A stretch of 64,000 nucleotides of DNA from Marsupella aquatica (lineage: Eukaryota > Marchantiophyta), in assembly GCA_973895155.1 (NCBI GenBank), contig OZ316894.1:1302001-1366000 (forward strand). Reading direction: 5' to 3'. Position numbers and translations under genes: made by a program. Position 1 is the first letter of the stretch, and the number at the start of each line of letters is the position of its first letter. Of the stretch, positions 22,301-35,310 are shown one piece after another. The notes below the pieces were generated by a model. The model was not told the origin of the DNA. It did no database searches and was given only the letters and a program-made list of their open reading frames with translations.

Positions 22301-24150
22301 AAACTTCTCTTTGGACTTATTGGGTAAGACATCTTCTTATCGGAAGTTTTGATATTTGATTTGGAACTATCTTTACTGAACGAGGAATGGAATGGCATGG
22401 GCCAGACTATGGAAGCTTTTAAGATTTCTGTTGAGTTGATAGGGAGGACGAGTCCCCAATCCCGCTTCGTCGTCTCACAAAACACTAACGATTTACATGT
22501 GCAAGTAGTCCTCTAATGGTGCCGACCATTATATCTTAGAAATTGTGGACACTCAATTACTTCTGGAGTCGTTCTGCCTACCGCTAGCTGTTTACAGAGA
22601 CATCCAGTGACAAACTACTATTTTTGTCCTTGCAGCCTGGTCGTCTCCGTAATATGGATTGTCCACATCATCCTCTTCATGCTGGTCAATCCCTCAGTGA
22701 CTCCGTTTCTGAATAGTTTCTTCATCAAGTTGGACAAAGCTTGGGGTGCGTATGCCTCGTTATTGTGGGTTTATACCAGTTTCGATGGATAGACATGAGA
22801 CACTTGCAAGCAAACGATCCAAAATTTTGGTTGACTTCTCTCTCGTTCAATGAGAATAATGCTTCAATTTGGAGTGTCTTGCAAGTGAATTATTCATCAT
22901 GTTTAATTGCGGTCTGTTCGCTGGCAGTTTCTCTGTTCTCGATATCGGTGGTGGTACTTTTCACAGCAGTTTTGCTTCTTAATAGCGGTGATGGTATTTT
23001 GCTGTTGTACTTGTGTGAAGTGGTTTGATGTGTCAATCTGAGTCAAGGCTGATGACAGTGTCACTCTTGCAGGTTTATTGGGGACGTCGTTTTTTGCCTT
23101 CTTCTGCCTATACTTGATTCTTGCAGTAGTATCGGGAGAGATGCACGTGGGGTTGAATTTTCTTGTCTTCACCATACATCCAATGAAGTAATTTCCATCC
23201 TTTTTCTCATGCTCCACATATCGAACACCGTTGTCAGATTATCTTGTTTAGATTGTTCATTTTGAGACTTGACCATTTTCTAAATCAGTGTGCATCTGAA
23301 GTTTTTGCCTCAAACTGGGAGGTCATTCCCTTTTGTTTCATTTTGGCTACTGTCCTCTGCAGATACGGAGCTACTCTCATGAACTCCTTCCTGTTCAACG
23401 TTGGGTTGATTCTTCTCTGTTCGATCAGGTTTGATTTCTTTGATGTCATAAATTGCCTGCTTTTTCCCATTTGAGGTAGCCACTTAAGCTAATGAATATC
23501 CGAGATTCCCAAACCTGGGGTCTTCCAGTAGTCGATTTATCTTTGATCTTTTAAGTTTTTTGTTTCCGTCTTGCAGTGTCATTCAGTTTTGTTCGAAAGC
23601 CTTTTCAGTATATGCACAAGCTACAGCAGTGCAAGAAATATTTGGAAACCAGCTTGAATCTCTTCGGGGAATAAAATATCTCTTCAGGTGTGTTCCTGGA
23701 CTGGGCTCGTAGATTTGTTGGAAGTTGATGTACTACATGCTGTTTGGTGCGGAATCTTTGGATATTATCTTCAAGGATAGTTTGTATTATATAGAAAGGT
23801 TAATGATAATCCTGAACGACTGCCATTATCTGACAAAATGTCTTCTTCTCCAGGTTCAACATATTTCAAATCGCTTTTGTTATATTTGCACTTTTGACCG
23901 CTATTTACTACTTGACTTTCGTAAGTATCACATCATTACACATGTTTTAGAGGCTTTTCTTGGAATGACGAAGTAAATCCTAATAATTCACAGCCCACCG
24001 AGCCAAAGACAAAGGGATCCATTTTACTCCCTATGGTATGTTTAATGTCCTCATTACTGACATTTCTCTCTTTCACGTTCTCGCCTGCTTGGTTCTCAAC
24101 AGGGATTCAAGAAGAAAAGATCGAGAGGGAAGTTCCAGCTCAGTGTCTGA
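19311..24150 (+). CDS. LIMR family protein (LMBR1-like membrane protein)
   Basis: Multi-pass membrane protein of the plant LIMR family (Arabidopsis At5g01460/At3g08930 type, LMBD1-like); its precise function is unsettled. Exons: 19311-19660, 19985-20070, 20515-20639, 20838-20990, 21221-21319, 21633-21755, 21959-22021, 22085-22204 (doubtful), 22259-22323, 22636-22745, 23073-23187, 23363-23428, 23577-23687, 23854-23920, 23994-24035, 24103-24150. All are GT-AG and phases join without a stop: 580 aa, or 540 aa without the doubtful exon, against about 509 in Arabidopsis. Conserved blocks in order: [142 protein letters not shown], and a basic tail ending KFQLSV. Hydrophobic helices fill the spaces between them. 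The start is fixed by the MGDFN N-terminus. Exon 3-4 junction is the least certain conserved part. Confidence 0.93.
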
Positions 24151-27100
24151 AGAACTCACCAGTAATCGAGCGTTTTTACTTGGCTCACTTCTTTACGAAC
24201 CTTTAAAGCTGTGTTATGTGCGCTTCACACCAGGCAGGATTCTCCATGGAAATATTGTGTGGTCTGGTCAGAATACGAGTGACCGTTAAACTCTTGCCCG
24301 GAGCCGTGTTGGTTTCTGGTTTAAGTCACCCTCCAGAGCACCAAAGGAAATGTCTCATTTCAATGGGAGGTGTTACAATAGTAACGACATAGCCAGTGCC
24401 GTTTTTTCTGTCCTCTAGGGGTTAGTTGCTATGCGAGGGTTCCATGTGTTTGGTTCGGATGTGCGTCACGTTGCTCAGCTTCGAGTGGAACTCCTTCACC
24501 TCTGCCATACAAGTTGCTGCCACCTGTGTAATCAAAGTAGTGAAAATCTTGATAGGTGGTAGGGTTTATGCTAACTGGTAGAATCCAAGAACATTCTACA
24601 TGATGTTGAATACTCGTGGTCGCGCACATTATACATATTGTGCAGAATCTTCATGCTGGGTTTACTAAGTTCCACGATTTTGCTGGAATGTCCGCCCGTT
24701 GGCAAATGCTCTGGGCAATATATGTGGGAAACAGGCTTGGTATTATGGGCTCCATTTAGCTTGGCGAGACACATTTTGGTTGGACATCTATTGATTTCCT
24801 CTGATATAAAATATTAATGATGGACCTGGCGGTGGAAGGTACTATCTCTTTATTGGATACGGTGCATTTGAGCAGCCGTTCGGTGTATTTAAGCTTTCAA
24901 AGGTTTTCTTCTAATGGAAACATCTTGGAGAACCCAGCGTCCGTCAGAATTGATGTGGCCAGAAATCGTGTATTGAATTCGATGTCGTTGCAGATATTGG
25001 CCTAATTGTCCCTGATGGTTTCCGGACAAGAAAGATTAGTTCACAATCCACGTGCATCTGATAGGTCTGTTAAGGCCAAGTGGGTCTGGAAGAAGGCAGC
25101 CAAGGTGGAGTTTCAGCTTACAGGAGTTGATTTAAGTTCAATCGCTTGGATAGTTGCCCAAGAGACAATACACGATGAGACTGGATGTCTCCTACCTGAT
25201 TGAGCCAGCTGGTATTCGTCGATGATATTACTATTGAATTTGGAGATAGTGCCAATCGTGAATGTTCACTGCCGGATGCTGTTTGTGAGCTGAAGAGTCC
25301 GGCAGCAGCGGAGGGCTTAATTCCCTTACCATAATATGACTCCCTAACATCACCCGTCGGGTGTGCATGGTGTATGTGAGTTTCAGGCACGGGTCCAGCA
25401 CCATGTAGTTAGTTCCGGGGGCCGTGATTACATTAGGACTTTATGCGGTGATCTTTGCAATCGAGGTGGTGAAATTATGCTGAACCAACGCGTAAAGTGT
25501 TGGAGCAAGCTTTTGTCGGGACCCTTGAACCCGTGGTCGACTGTCGGTCATACTTTGCCGGGCTAACTTGGCATCAGGCTACAGGTGCTACGGAAGCCGG
25601 CATGAGTAAATTCAATTCCAAGTCTACGTATTGCAGCTTTGACGTGAGCAAACAGGACAGGCTTCTGGGTGCTAGCAGGGCGCATGCGTGCAAGGTGTTT
25701 TGTGATTGAAACGGGCACACATGAAGATGTTGCTTGAGAATGCAGGGAATCTCAGTGCTTGGCAAACAGTACTTGATTTGCAGGACCCACCCAGTATCAT
25801 TGTCTTCGCTAAAATGTGACAGTATTTTAAACAAAGTTTGGCTTAGTTGGGGACAAGCTGGCTAGCGTGTACATAGAGAGTTTTGTTTTTTCCTACTAGG
25901 AGTACAAGAGTATTGTACTGTGAATTTAATCTTTGAGTTTTTCCTCCAGTAGAGACAAATATATGGTACTGTGAATTTCATCTTTGCAATTTTTATTATT
26001 ATTCCTTATTGCTTGCACCCTATAACCGCCCAACTTCATGTGTGACTAAGGGGAAATGTGTGAGCCAACTGTATGAACTTTTCATGTCTGGCTAAAGCGG
26101 AAATAGACAATAGGAGCGAAAAATTCTTTGAGGGAGACAGGTGTATGAACTTTTCGTCCATATCAGGGAATTATGACCAATAAAAGTATTTTGGGGCAGA
26201 CCACGATGCCTTCTGAACAACTATTTACTATGTACATCTACTATTCTAATGAGGAATCCGTTCAAAAATGGTGAGTAGGATGTTTACAAACTCATTTTTG
26301 GAGGGAACGCTTTCTGACCATTGGCAGCCCAAGAGAAAGGGGGCAAACTGGCCATGAGGAGAGGCCATGAGGAGAGGGGAAGTCACCTTCCACCTAGCTT
26401 GATGAAGAATAGTGCAATCCTGAGCATTCTCAAGTGGAATGAAGATACTCTATCTAAAGAAGGTCAAATACACAACTCCCCCTCCCAATCCATCTTCTTC
26501 ATATGGCCAGAGCTCTCTTATGGAAGGCCATCTGCCAGGTCAGATTGATGGCCTTCATTCCAAGTGATGGGCTAATAGGGTGTCCCAAACCTGCGCATTC
26601 CCAAGAATTTTTTGACAGCTGTAATGGAAAACATGTGTTGGCGGTCATGATGGAAACTGGGATTTTGGTCAAATTTACCTCGCCCAGGTTTCGCTTTGAG
26701 ACAGGTCACACCATGGCCCTGCCAAACAGCACACGTCATCAAAAGTGCCAACCATTCTTGAAGGGCAGCGATGCATATCTTGTGGAGTGATTCTTCGTGG
26801 GGATGCCGGTGCCCCGACCACCCGAGTTATTGAAGGTCATGGTTACTTCTCCATTTGGTGAATAGTTGCGTCAAGGTCATTAGGCTATTAACCTCTAATG
26901 CAAAACTTGCCAAAATCAGACTTCAGTGAATTTCCAAAGTGTCCAATTATTTGAAAGTACATTGACAAATTAGACGACAAATCTTTTACAAACAGAATTC
27001 AGCTACTAGAAAACTAAGGGTTCATTGTTGAGAAAAGCAGACTTCTCAATGGGTCTTGAGAAAGTAGTCATCTCAACTCAAATTGAGTGCCATGGCACTT

Positions 27101-27555
27101 TAGTGGTTGAATATAGTGTCATGCAATGCCCAAATCAACTAATGTAGTATAAAATTGTGCCTTGGGTTTAATAATGTTCTAAAACTAGTTAAAAATATCT
27201 CATAGATCTTAAGTGTTTTAATGTCTCCTAGCAAAGCATTATGAACCATATTAGCCTCTCAAAACTCAAGCTAAAAGCCTTTATGTTCCTGGTCATTATG
27301 AAAAAGATTGCAAAAATTAATTTATTCATTAAAAGTGAATTATTATTCAATTTATGAATATTTGGGTAATAGAAGTATACATTTGGCTTTCAAAAAGTGT
27401 ACAATTGGGCAAGAAATCAGATGTACCACCATGTTCATCCTTTGTAAATGAACTAGGATGAGGTTGCTTCTAATCAAGATCATTTGCCTTGAAAACCAAA
27501 AGCAGGCCCATCCAACAGAGGATAGACGTCTTGCTTTGGAGCATGCATTTCTATG
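24151..27555. other. LIMR 3' flank and gene-free DNA
   Basis: The 3' UTR of the LIMR gene must start at 24151; no unique polyadenylation signal stands out. The rest to 27555 holds short open frames without recognisable domains, and AT-rich sequence after 26950. Confidence 0.4.
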
Positions 27556-27559
27556 TAGG

Positions 27560-27800
27560 GCAGCCACAAGGGGACAATACCCAGGGATCCGACAGGGACC
27601 CAGACCAGGAGGGAGAGAGGATTAAACCAGAACCCAAAGTGGACAACCAGGGCTGAGGAGATAATCAATACTCCCACCACTACACCCCACCCACACACAC
27701 ACACATACCATCCACACCCCTTATGTGTGGAGGGAGGATTGAACCTGGGACCTCTTGGTTCTAGGCTCATCCTCTCGCCAACTAACCAAAGCCAGTTGGT
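27560..27800 (-). repeat. tRNA-derived SINE-like element
   Basis: On the minus strand an A-box-like TGGCTTTGGTTAGTTGG (27794-27778) is followed 32 bases later by a B-box-like GGTTCAATCCT (27745-27735). This is the spacing of an internal RNA polymerase III promoter. The surrounding sequence (GGCGAGAGGATGAGCC, then AGGTCCCAGGTTCAATCC) resembles plant SINE heads. It cannot fold as a normal tRNA, and the unrelated body continues toward about 27560. The 3' boundary and tail are uncertain. Confidence 0.6.
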
Positions 27801-28249
27801 TTAGTCAAGATCATTTTTGCCCCCTCAAATTTACAATTGAGCATTTAAGTGTAGAGTATTGTACCATAGTGTACCTTTTGAGTTTAAAAAGTGTACATTT
27901 AAAGACCAAAAAGTGAACATTTAGAAACCTAAAAGTGAACAAAATAAAATACACTTTTAATGAGTAGGGTGATAGAATCACATTTGAATGAGCTTGTTAT
28001 GTAATTTCTCCTACACTTTCACTAAAAATTGTAAAACTATCTCATGAGAATGATGTGTGTTACCAGAACATTTTGCACCATAATAGCCTCTCACAACTTG
28101 GGGTAACCCTAATATAACATATGTTAATTTTAGTCAAACAGAGTCTAAAAAATGTAGCTAGGGGGTACACAAACTAATTACATTCAAGGAATGGAATGGG
28201 AAGGAATGGGTAGTCGAGCTAGTTTGGATAACTCTCCTTCACTAGTTGC

Positions 28250-29006
28250 TGTCTACTAAGATTCCACGGACGAAGTTTGTTGAGCCCGTTGGCGCGTCCA
28301 TGACTTTGTGACTATCTTTGCCGATCCCGGCTAAGGCAGCCGGCCTCTCATCCAACGGCGCATGAACACTGCAGTCTCACCACGAGACGGATCGACGGCC
28401 AACGTGCCCTCCCATCGGGACGGCCTCACATCGGGCGTTCGATACCCGTTACTCCGTCGACACGAGTCTGCCGACCGGCTATTTACGGGACTTGACGACG
28501 AGTCCAATTGCAGTCACGAGGAGGAGGGACCACGGCTCAGATCCCCCCTCCGCGCAGGAGCGCATCTACTGGCCGTCGGATGGAGGACGGAGAGGGCATG
28601 GGGAAGGGAAGGGGGGATAAGGGGATGAGAAAGGCTGGTGGGCGCTTTTGCGGTAGAAGCACATGCTAACGAACATCGGGTCCGCTTTTCTCCTGACCCA
28701 CCCCACCGAGTACGTTGTCGACGTTGGAGCTCTGCGCGATCATCATCGCTTTGTCTCTCTCGCAATTTTTTACCAACTGCAGAAGCCGAGGAAGGAGTAC
28801 CTTCCCGATAGTGTGTTCAAAGCCATTGTTGGATTCCCAGTTAGAGAATTTTGACAGAGAGAGGGAGATAGAGTCAGATAGACAGACGATAGCATTCATT
28901 GCTGAATTCCCGATTCTTCACCCGATTCTTCAAAAGAATTGTGCAGAGGGAGAGAGAGACAGAAGATAGCTTTCATTGCTGAATTCTTGATTCTCCAAAA
29001 GAATTG

Positions 29007-29058
<52 letters not shown>

Positions 29059-29687
29059 TGCGCATATTGATATCGATAATGGAGCCTAGAGCAATTGGCA
29101 CCGAGCTAGGCTGGGACGAAGGGGTGCGTGACGAATTTTGTAGGACTCAGCTTCACTCGGGATCGCTGAAGCTCGGCTGGCCGTTGTGGAAATACTCACA
29201 ATAGGCGTGGTGACGGTCCAGCTCGAGGATGAAGAACGGGTAACGAATGAAGAGACTGGCATGTCGGCTGCATGCAAAGAGGAGTAGTCCGTTTGGTGGT
29301 CTGAAGAGTGCATAATGGTCCCACGAGAACCGGGCACATGACGCGCGAGATTGACACAGCGTAGTTAGTTATACTTCCCAGTGTCTGATCTGGGCCTGCT
29401 AAGATTGTGCGTCTCCTACTGAATTTATTAGGATTGAATTGTTAAAACACAAGTAGGTCCGTTGCTAAAAGGCTCCTATGGGGAACGCTAGGCAGATGCT
29501 ACTCCGTTGACGCTGCCACAGAGACTTACGTACGTTGGGTGCTACGTAGAGTTTCAACTGCACGGTGCTTTTGGGACTCCTTCGAAGGTGGGCTGCTAAA
29601 TCAGCCGACACACAGGTGGTGAAATTAAAAGGCTACCAGACTGGTACTTCTACGTTGAGGCCTCTGCACGCAGTCAGGTCAGCTGAG
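28250..29687 (+). promoter_or_regulatory. CpG-rich promoter and leader region of receptor kinase 1, with GA microsatellite
   Basis: GC and CpG rise sharply from about 28260 to 28640. A (GA)n tract of 24 units lies at 29009-29056. The frame upstream of the likely initiator (29688) is open from 29565, but the paralog supports the start at the Met of MKTPR. Confidence 0.45.
29009..29056 (+). repeat. (GA)24 microsatellite
   Basis: Uninterrupted GA dinucleotides in the probable leader region of receptor kinase 1. Confidence 0.95.
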
Positions 29688-32600
29688 ATGAAAACTCCAA
29701 GATTGTCAGTGCATGGTGCTTGGTTGTGGGTCACAGCTGTAGCTATGGTCGCCTTAGCCTTCGGTACAGGTTGCAATTGCCAGTCCGTCTACACGGTTGG
29801 ATCCGGAGATACTATGTGGGGTGTTCCTCCTTATGGAAACTTCTTCCAGGACTGGGCTGATGAAGTGCAACTAATTGTCAACGACAGCCTCTGTATGAAC
29901 CAGACTCCCATCCATCTCTAGCTGCTTGTTTACCTCTTTAATTTCTTTACTTTCCTTTTGTGGATGCTTTGGTACGGTCATTTCAATCATAGAAGATGGG
30001 CCTAGCTCAGAAAGGTACAAGAGCGGCACTGAACATGATGGGTATAATGAATTGAGTCCAGCAAGAGCTAGAAAAATAAACGAAGAGGGAAGAGCGATAG
30101 CCTTTCCACCTTTAACATCATCGGTGACCCAGTGAAACTAAATGGGAACACAAGTCAATTCACTTTCAGCCTAACAGTTGAAGATGCAAGCTTGCTCGAA
30201 GATGAGCTCTCGAACTTACAAAGCTTTTGAGTTGGAGAGCTAAGCAATTCAGTGGAAGTTAAGTCATGAATTGATCATCAATTATTTTGAGTTAGAGATC
30301 TTGATCTGGACTCGCGATAATTCAGAAAGAGACCACATGCAGTTAACGATCCCGAGGTTATTTGAGAACCTAGTATAGCCATGCATGCTAGGGCTGCATA
30401 GTCGAGTGCGTAATGAATTTTATACTGTAGGGTTACTTGAATCTTACTGCGATGTCTCCAATCGAATCTCAGATTTCACATACGACTCCAGCTGGCACAA
30501 CGTTATGGTGGTGGAGACGATCGAAGAGCTGAAGAGCTGTGTGATAACCAACTCCCCTCTTGCTGTAGAAAATAGCGGCAACACCATTTTCACCTTCATC
30601 TTCCCGGGCACCTACTATGTGATGTCCCACGTCGATGGGTCTGACTGCCAATCCGGAATGAAGTTCCAAATCGATGTCTGGTACAGCGACCCGTACAATA
30701 ACTACAATTCGCCGGACCTCGGCTCGAGCTCTACTTCTCCCGGCCGGGCACACTCTACAGCCCCAGACCCTTCGTTGTCCTCCAAAAGGGGTGTCACAAA
30801 GGCAATCGTGGGCCCCAGGATCGTGACCAATATTCCTTGGCTGCGGCATACTGATCCAAACTGGGCAAGTTCAGTTCTTCCGGCACCTGTTCAGGTAGAT
30901 TCTTATCTCGGTAAGTGCTGATATACGACGCATTCTTCCCACTCGAGCGCTACCTTTTTTGATCTCGTTAATTTCTGACGGCTTGGTCTAGCAGGTGCAG
31001 TTGTTTTCCAGTCATGTTCGGTAATGGAAGACGCAGTACGTTCTCAAAACTGCTTTGGTTGTACGTTGTTGTTGTGTAGTGTTCCAATACGCGAAGACAG
31101 ACAACTACGCTGTGTATCGTGTCGACTATACGAACTATGAACAATGCAACAGCTCCAACGCACTTGAGACGCTGGAGTTCGGAGTGAGCGTCAGTCTTCC
31201 CCAGCCCGGGGTCTACTACTATGTGACGGAAATCAGACTTTATGCCAAAATAGCAACATGAGGCTCCTAGTGCGAGTCCCTGGTATGTTCCAAGATATCA
31301 ATTGGATGTAAATAAAGTTTAGTCGCTGATCCTCGGTTCAAGTAAAATGGATTCAAAGCAAAGACACGCATGGCTGGGCCCATGGTCCCGATGCAGTTTC
31401 TTATGAGATTCCCCGTTATGGACGTTGTGCAGGTCTAAAATCAGAGACTTACTTAATTGTTGAAGGTAAGGAACACTCTTTATCTCCTTCATTTCTTTTG
31501 CCCTTCAATCTCTCGGGCAAACGGGCAAACCGCGTTTTCTCCAGTTGAAACGGAGATTCCGTCGTCGTTCTAATGGTACTAAGTATTGCTCATTCATTCA
31601 CTTCACATTCTTTCTCAAGAACTACGGGTTATAAATCTCTATACTTGTCAGATAATTCGAAATATATATATATATATATATGGTTGGAGGGTCCGCTAGA
31701 TATATCATGATTTTGCTCCCACGCAATCGCCACTTCACTTTTCAAGAGAATGCCAAGCACCTGTCATCTTGATATGTATTTCTGTTCTTTCGCCCATATG
31801 AGCGCTGTAGTTCGATGGTCCTTGCCTCCAATTTGAACTCAAACTGTATATAATTTTAAGTGGCTCATTTTTGATTGCAGTGGTTGTGCCTGTCGGCCTC
31901 GTTTTACTCCTAGTATTGGCGATTCTCGGTGTCATTATCTACCGACACCGAAAGCGAATGGCCCACAGACGATGCCAAGATCGCTTTTTGGTGTACAGCC
32001 GATCATACGAGACCAAATCTGAGGAGACGACGGCCTCGAGAAACAAGAAGCTGATAGACGACTTGTTTAGAGGTACAACCTTGGTTTTCGTCCGATGCGA
32101 TTATTTAAACCAGAGTGAAGATTTGTTTTGAAGACTAAATTTTGATTTTTGGAAAGACATGATTGGTTCGTTCGATCTTCGATTGTGTCGCGGCTCGAGT
32201 TTAGATACTTATTAACATGCATAGCCATGGCATTTGTAAAGTATTTTAATGAAGCACAAGAATCTCAACCGTGTTGTGAGGACTTGGCTCGTTGTACTAC
32301 GATCCCAAATCCAAAGCAGAGACTGATGCAGAAGCTGCTAGCATAGCGCTACAGTGTCATGCAAAAGGATTAAGCCTAAGGAAGTGATCGATTCCCCAAA
32401 TTTTCTATGTACAGAGAAAACCGGCAACCAACCTTGCAGGTTGCTGTTTACGCTGAAAGAATTGGAGAAGGCCACGAAGAACTTCTCGAGGGATAATAAC
32501 CTCGGGAGCGGAGCATTTGGAACCGTGTATAAAGGAGTCCTGAAAAACGGGCGACTGGTTGCCGTCAAGCGGGCGAACAGTCAAAGAGCCACGGATGTAG

Positions 32601-34470
32601 AGCAGTTTGTGAACGAGGTGTCCATTCTCTCACAGGTAAACCATCGCAATCTCGTCAAGCTTCTCGGCTGCTGCTTAGACCTCAAGGTTCCACTCTTGGT
32701 ATATGAATTCATTCCCAATGGGACTCTTGAAGAGCACTTGAGCCTTGCCCAAGAAGGGTACTCCACCAAGCTCGATTGGGCCCATCGCTTCAACATCGCC
32801 ATGCAGACAGCCGAGGCGCTCAAGTATCTTCACTGGGAAGCCACGCCTCCGATCGTTCATCGTGATGTCAAGGTGAATAGTACACCAAACTTTCTTTAGT
32901 ATTATTGTGTTGATATATTGTTGGTGAAGACAATTCAGCTTCACTCTTTGCCATCAGGGAGTAGCAAGAGCACTATGGGAAAAAGTGTGGAGGGATAGTG
33001 AATGTAAGAAATGACTTATCCCCTAGATTTCATCAATGTAAGAAATGACTTGAAGCAGATAGTGGAAAAGTCTTGCATCATCAGCAGTGAGTTTACATCT
33101 GTTCAACATCACTGGTAGCAAACATCTCTGCGTATCAGGTTTTCTAGACGAATCGAAGGTACATGTCTGTCCATGAACGTCCACGCTCAGTCTAATGTTG
33201 AAACTTTGATGTGGTATGAAGGCGGCGAACATTTTGCTGGACGATGACTTCGGAGCCAAAGTCGCTGATTTTGGGCTGTCGAAGTTGCTTGATGCTGGAG
33301 CCACTCACGTCTCCACTGCAATTAGGGGAACACCAGGGTACTTGGATCCAGAGTACTACTTCAATTCTCAACTCACACAGAAGTCGGATGTATATAGCTA
33401 TGGAATTGTGCTGCTGGAATTGATCACTTCCAAAAAGCCCATCGACCTCTCCTTGGAGCCCGCGAAACAGAATTTGGCACTCAGATTGGTGCCGGTGATC
33501 AAAAGCAAACGTGCAAGAGATATCATCGACCCACAACTGATAAGAGGATTCTCCAAAGTGGAGTTTGAGATGGTGGAAGCTGTCGCCGAGGTAGCCTATT
33601 CACACTTAGGCCCCACGAATGGATATATGCTTTGGTTCATGGGTAAACTTTATCACATCAATTCGTAAGCCAGGGGAGGGTTTACTTACTAGTGTAATTT
33701 TCAGCAACTTCATATATTTCGAGTTGCTTGTGGCCGAGTGAAACTCCAACTTAGATTGAGTTTCAGGAGAAGGACACTATTAACATTTATTCCATGAATC
33801 CGAAACTCCCAGTGCTTCACAGTTGCACTGGGCCCCAAGCAACTTAGCTTCCCCTACACCCTAAGCGTTTTGCTCAATCCATAACAGGCTAGAATCTCTT
33901 AAAGAACTCGTTATATAATTATCAACGATCTCCAAGAACTTGAAGCGAATGGGTGACTCGTATCGCACTCTTCTAATTTTTCTCAAAGCAATATCGCTCT
34001 CTAAAACAAAACTGTTCGCAAACTAGGAACCTTCGTAATAAGAAATACATTATTAGTATGGTAGTATCATGAATAATTCATTCTGAATAAAATCCAGTAC
34101 TGGAGTTTGAATTCGATCTGCTTTTCATGGACAGGTTGCTGTGGCGTGCTTAGTGCCAGAAGGAGCATCGAGACCAACTATGACCGAGGTTGTGGAAATG
34201 CTGCAAATAATAAGGGGCTCGAATTTGCGGGCCGAATCATTTTTCAACAAGGACAAAACCAGCAACGAGAGCCGGTTGATTCAAGACAGTCTTCCTTTCT
34301 CAAATCTTTCACAGATCTTCAGATCCTTCGGTTGGGCAGAGCGATCTTCTTTTGATTTGGAGAGAACGGCTCAAAGTTTGCCCCGCAGCAGCTCTTACAT
34401 CGGCCAGCAATTGACATCCCGCCACAGTGGTGGAAGCTATTTCGACAAAGATTCGGTTGTCGCAAGGTGA
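29688..34470 (+). CDS. Phytocyanin-ectodomain WAK-like receptor kinase 1, with apparent frameshift
   Basis: Membrane receptor kinase modelled on seven exons: 29688-29892, 30473-30910, 31080-31282, 31881-32072, 32415-32872, 33222-33590 and 34135-34470. A signal peptide (to about residue 34) leads into a phytocyanin-like domain: [28 protein letters not shown], then [13 protein letters not shown], paired Cys and [10 protein letters not shown] second, more diverged domain follows ([21 protein letters not shown]). Next are a transmembrane helix ([19 protein letters not shown]), a basic stop-transfer segment, and a complete kinase with [34 protein letters not shown] and [12 protein letters not shown]. 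Exon 3 is one base short of the length needed: the frame breaks near 31226-31229 and stops at 31259-31261, whereas the next frame continues [13 protein letters not shown] as in the paralog. As read, only a secreted ectodomain of about 274 aa would be made. The kinase exons remain fully open, so the lesion is recent or a sequence error. Confidence 0.85.
31662..31681 (+). repeat. (TA)n microsatellite in intron 3 of receptor kinase 1
   Basis: Ten AT/TA dinucleotides inside the intron before the transmembrane exon. Confidence 0.9.
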
Positions 34471-35155
34471 TCATGTACAAATCAACACGTTTCATTTTTT
34501 CTCCATCTCTAGAGCATTTTCAGTCAGGGAATATGGAGCTGTGACTCGGACACTCCAGCAAGTGCTAGAGGTTGTCCAGAAAAAGATTCAGATGCATAGG
34601 TGACTTGGGACAGCATATCATTGAGGGGATGACACATTCATCATTCCGATTTCCCTCCATTTTCGCCCACATTTTCAATTTTCACCATTTGTATCGGCAA
34701 CGGTGGACTTGTTGCCTATTTAAGAATGGACAGGATTTCAAAGGAAAAACTAAGTTAGAATTATGATCATATCCACACTAAGATGCGATTTGTGGTGAGG
34801 GGAATACCATGTCATCAAGGGAGAGTGGAACAAATTTACGCCAAATTAAGGTAAAATTTGCATTTGAGACTCTTGATTGAAACAGAGGACGGTGTTGCAC
34901 GGAGATGATCAAGGAAAGGTTATGATCATGAGCACTCCAAACCCTTCCCTCATTCCTCCCTAGTACATGGGAAATAGGGATTACCAACTAGTCATCGGGA
35001 GCTAAACATGCAGTCAGGGATTAGGAGTGCATGTTAAAAGATAGTTGAAATTAGCATGGTCGGTATATTGACCAGAATTCCAGATCGGATGGAAACTAAT
35101 ATTCATTGTATCGTATCCTCTATTGATTCAATCGATACGTGGCTAAACATGATTA

Positions 35156-35310
35156 TACATTGGATACCTCTGCGCCAACTCCCACGGTCTCGAAGTCTTC
35201 TTCTGAAGTTTTTTCCTCAACTGTGTGTCGACGATATCTCTTGCACACTTCGTTTTTTATCAGACGCACCAATCTGATCGCCAGATTCTGAGCACTTTCA
35301 TTTTTGATGA
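35156..35310 (-). pseudogene. Relic of a third receptor-kinase paralog (kinase C-lobe fragment)
   Basis: The minus-strand frame reads ESAQNLAIRLVRLIKNE, then SEEDFETVGVGAEV. This matches the [12 protein letters not shown]...[14 protein letters not shown] segment of receptor kinase 2 (about 48330-48450) in order and spacing. Upstream kinase motifs are missing and the surrounding frame is unrelated. It lies about 0.7 kb beyond the 3' end of receptor kinase 1, on the opposite strand. It is an orphan exon fragment, not an expressed gene. Confidence 0.7.
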
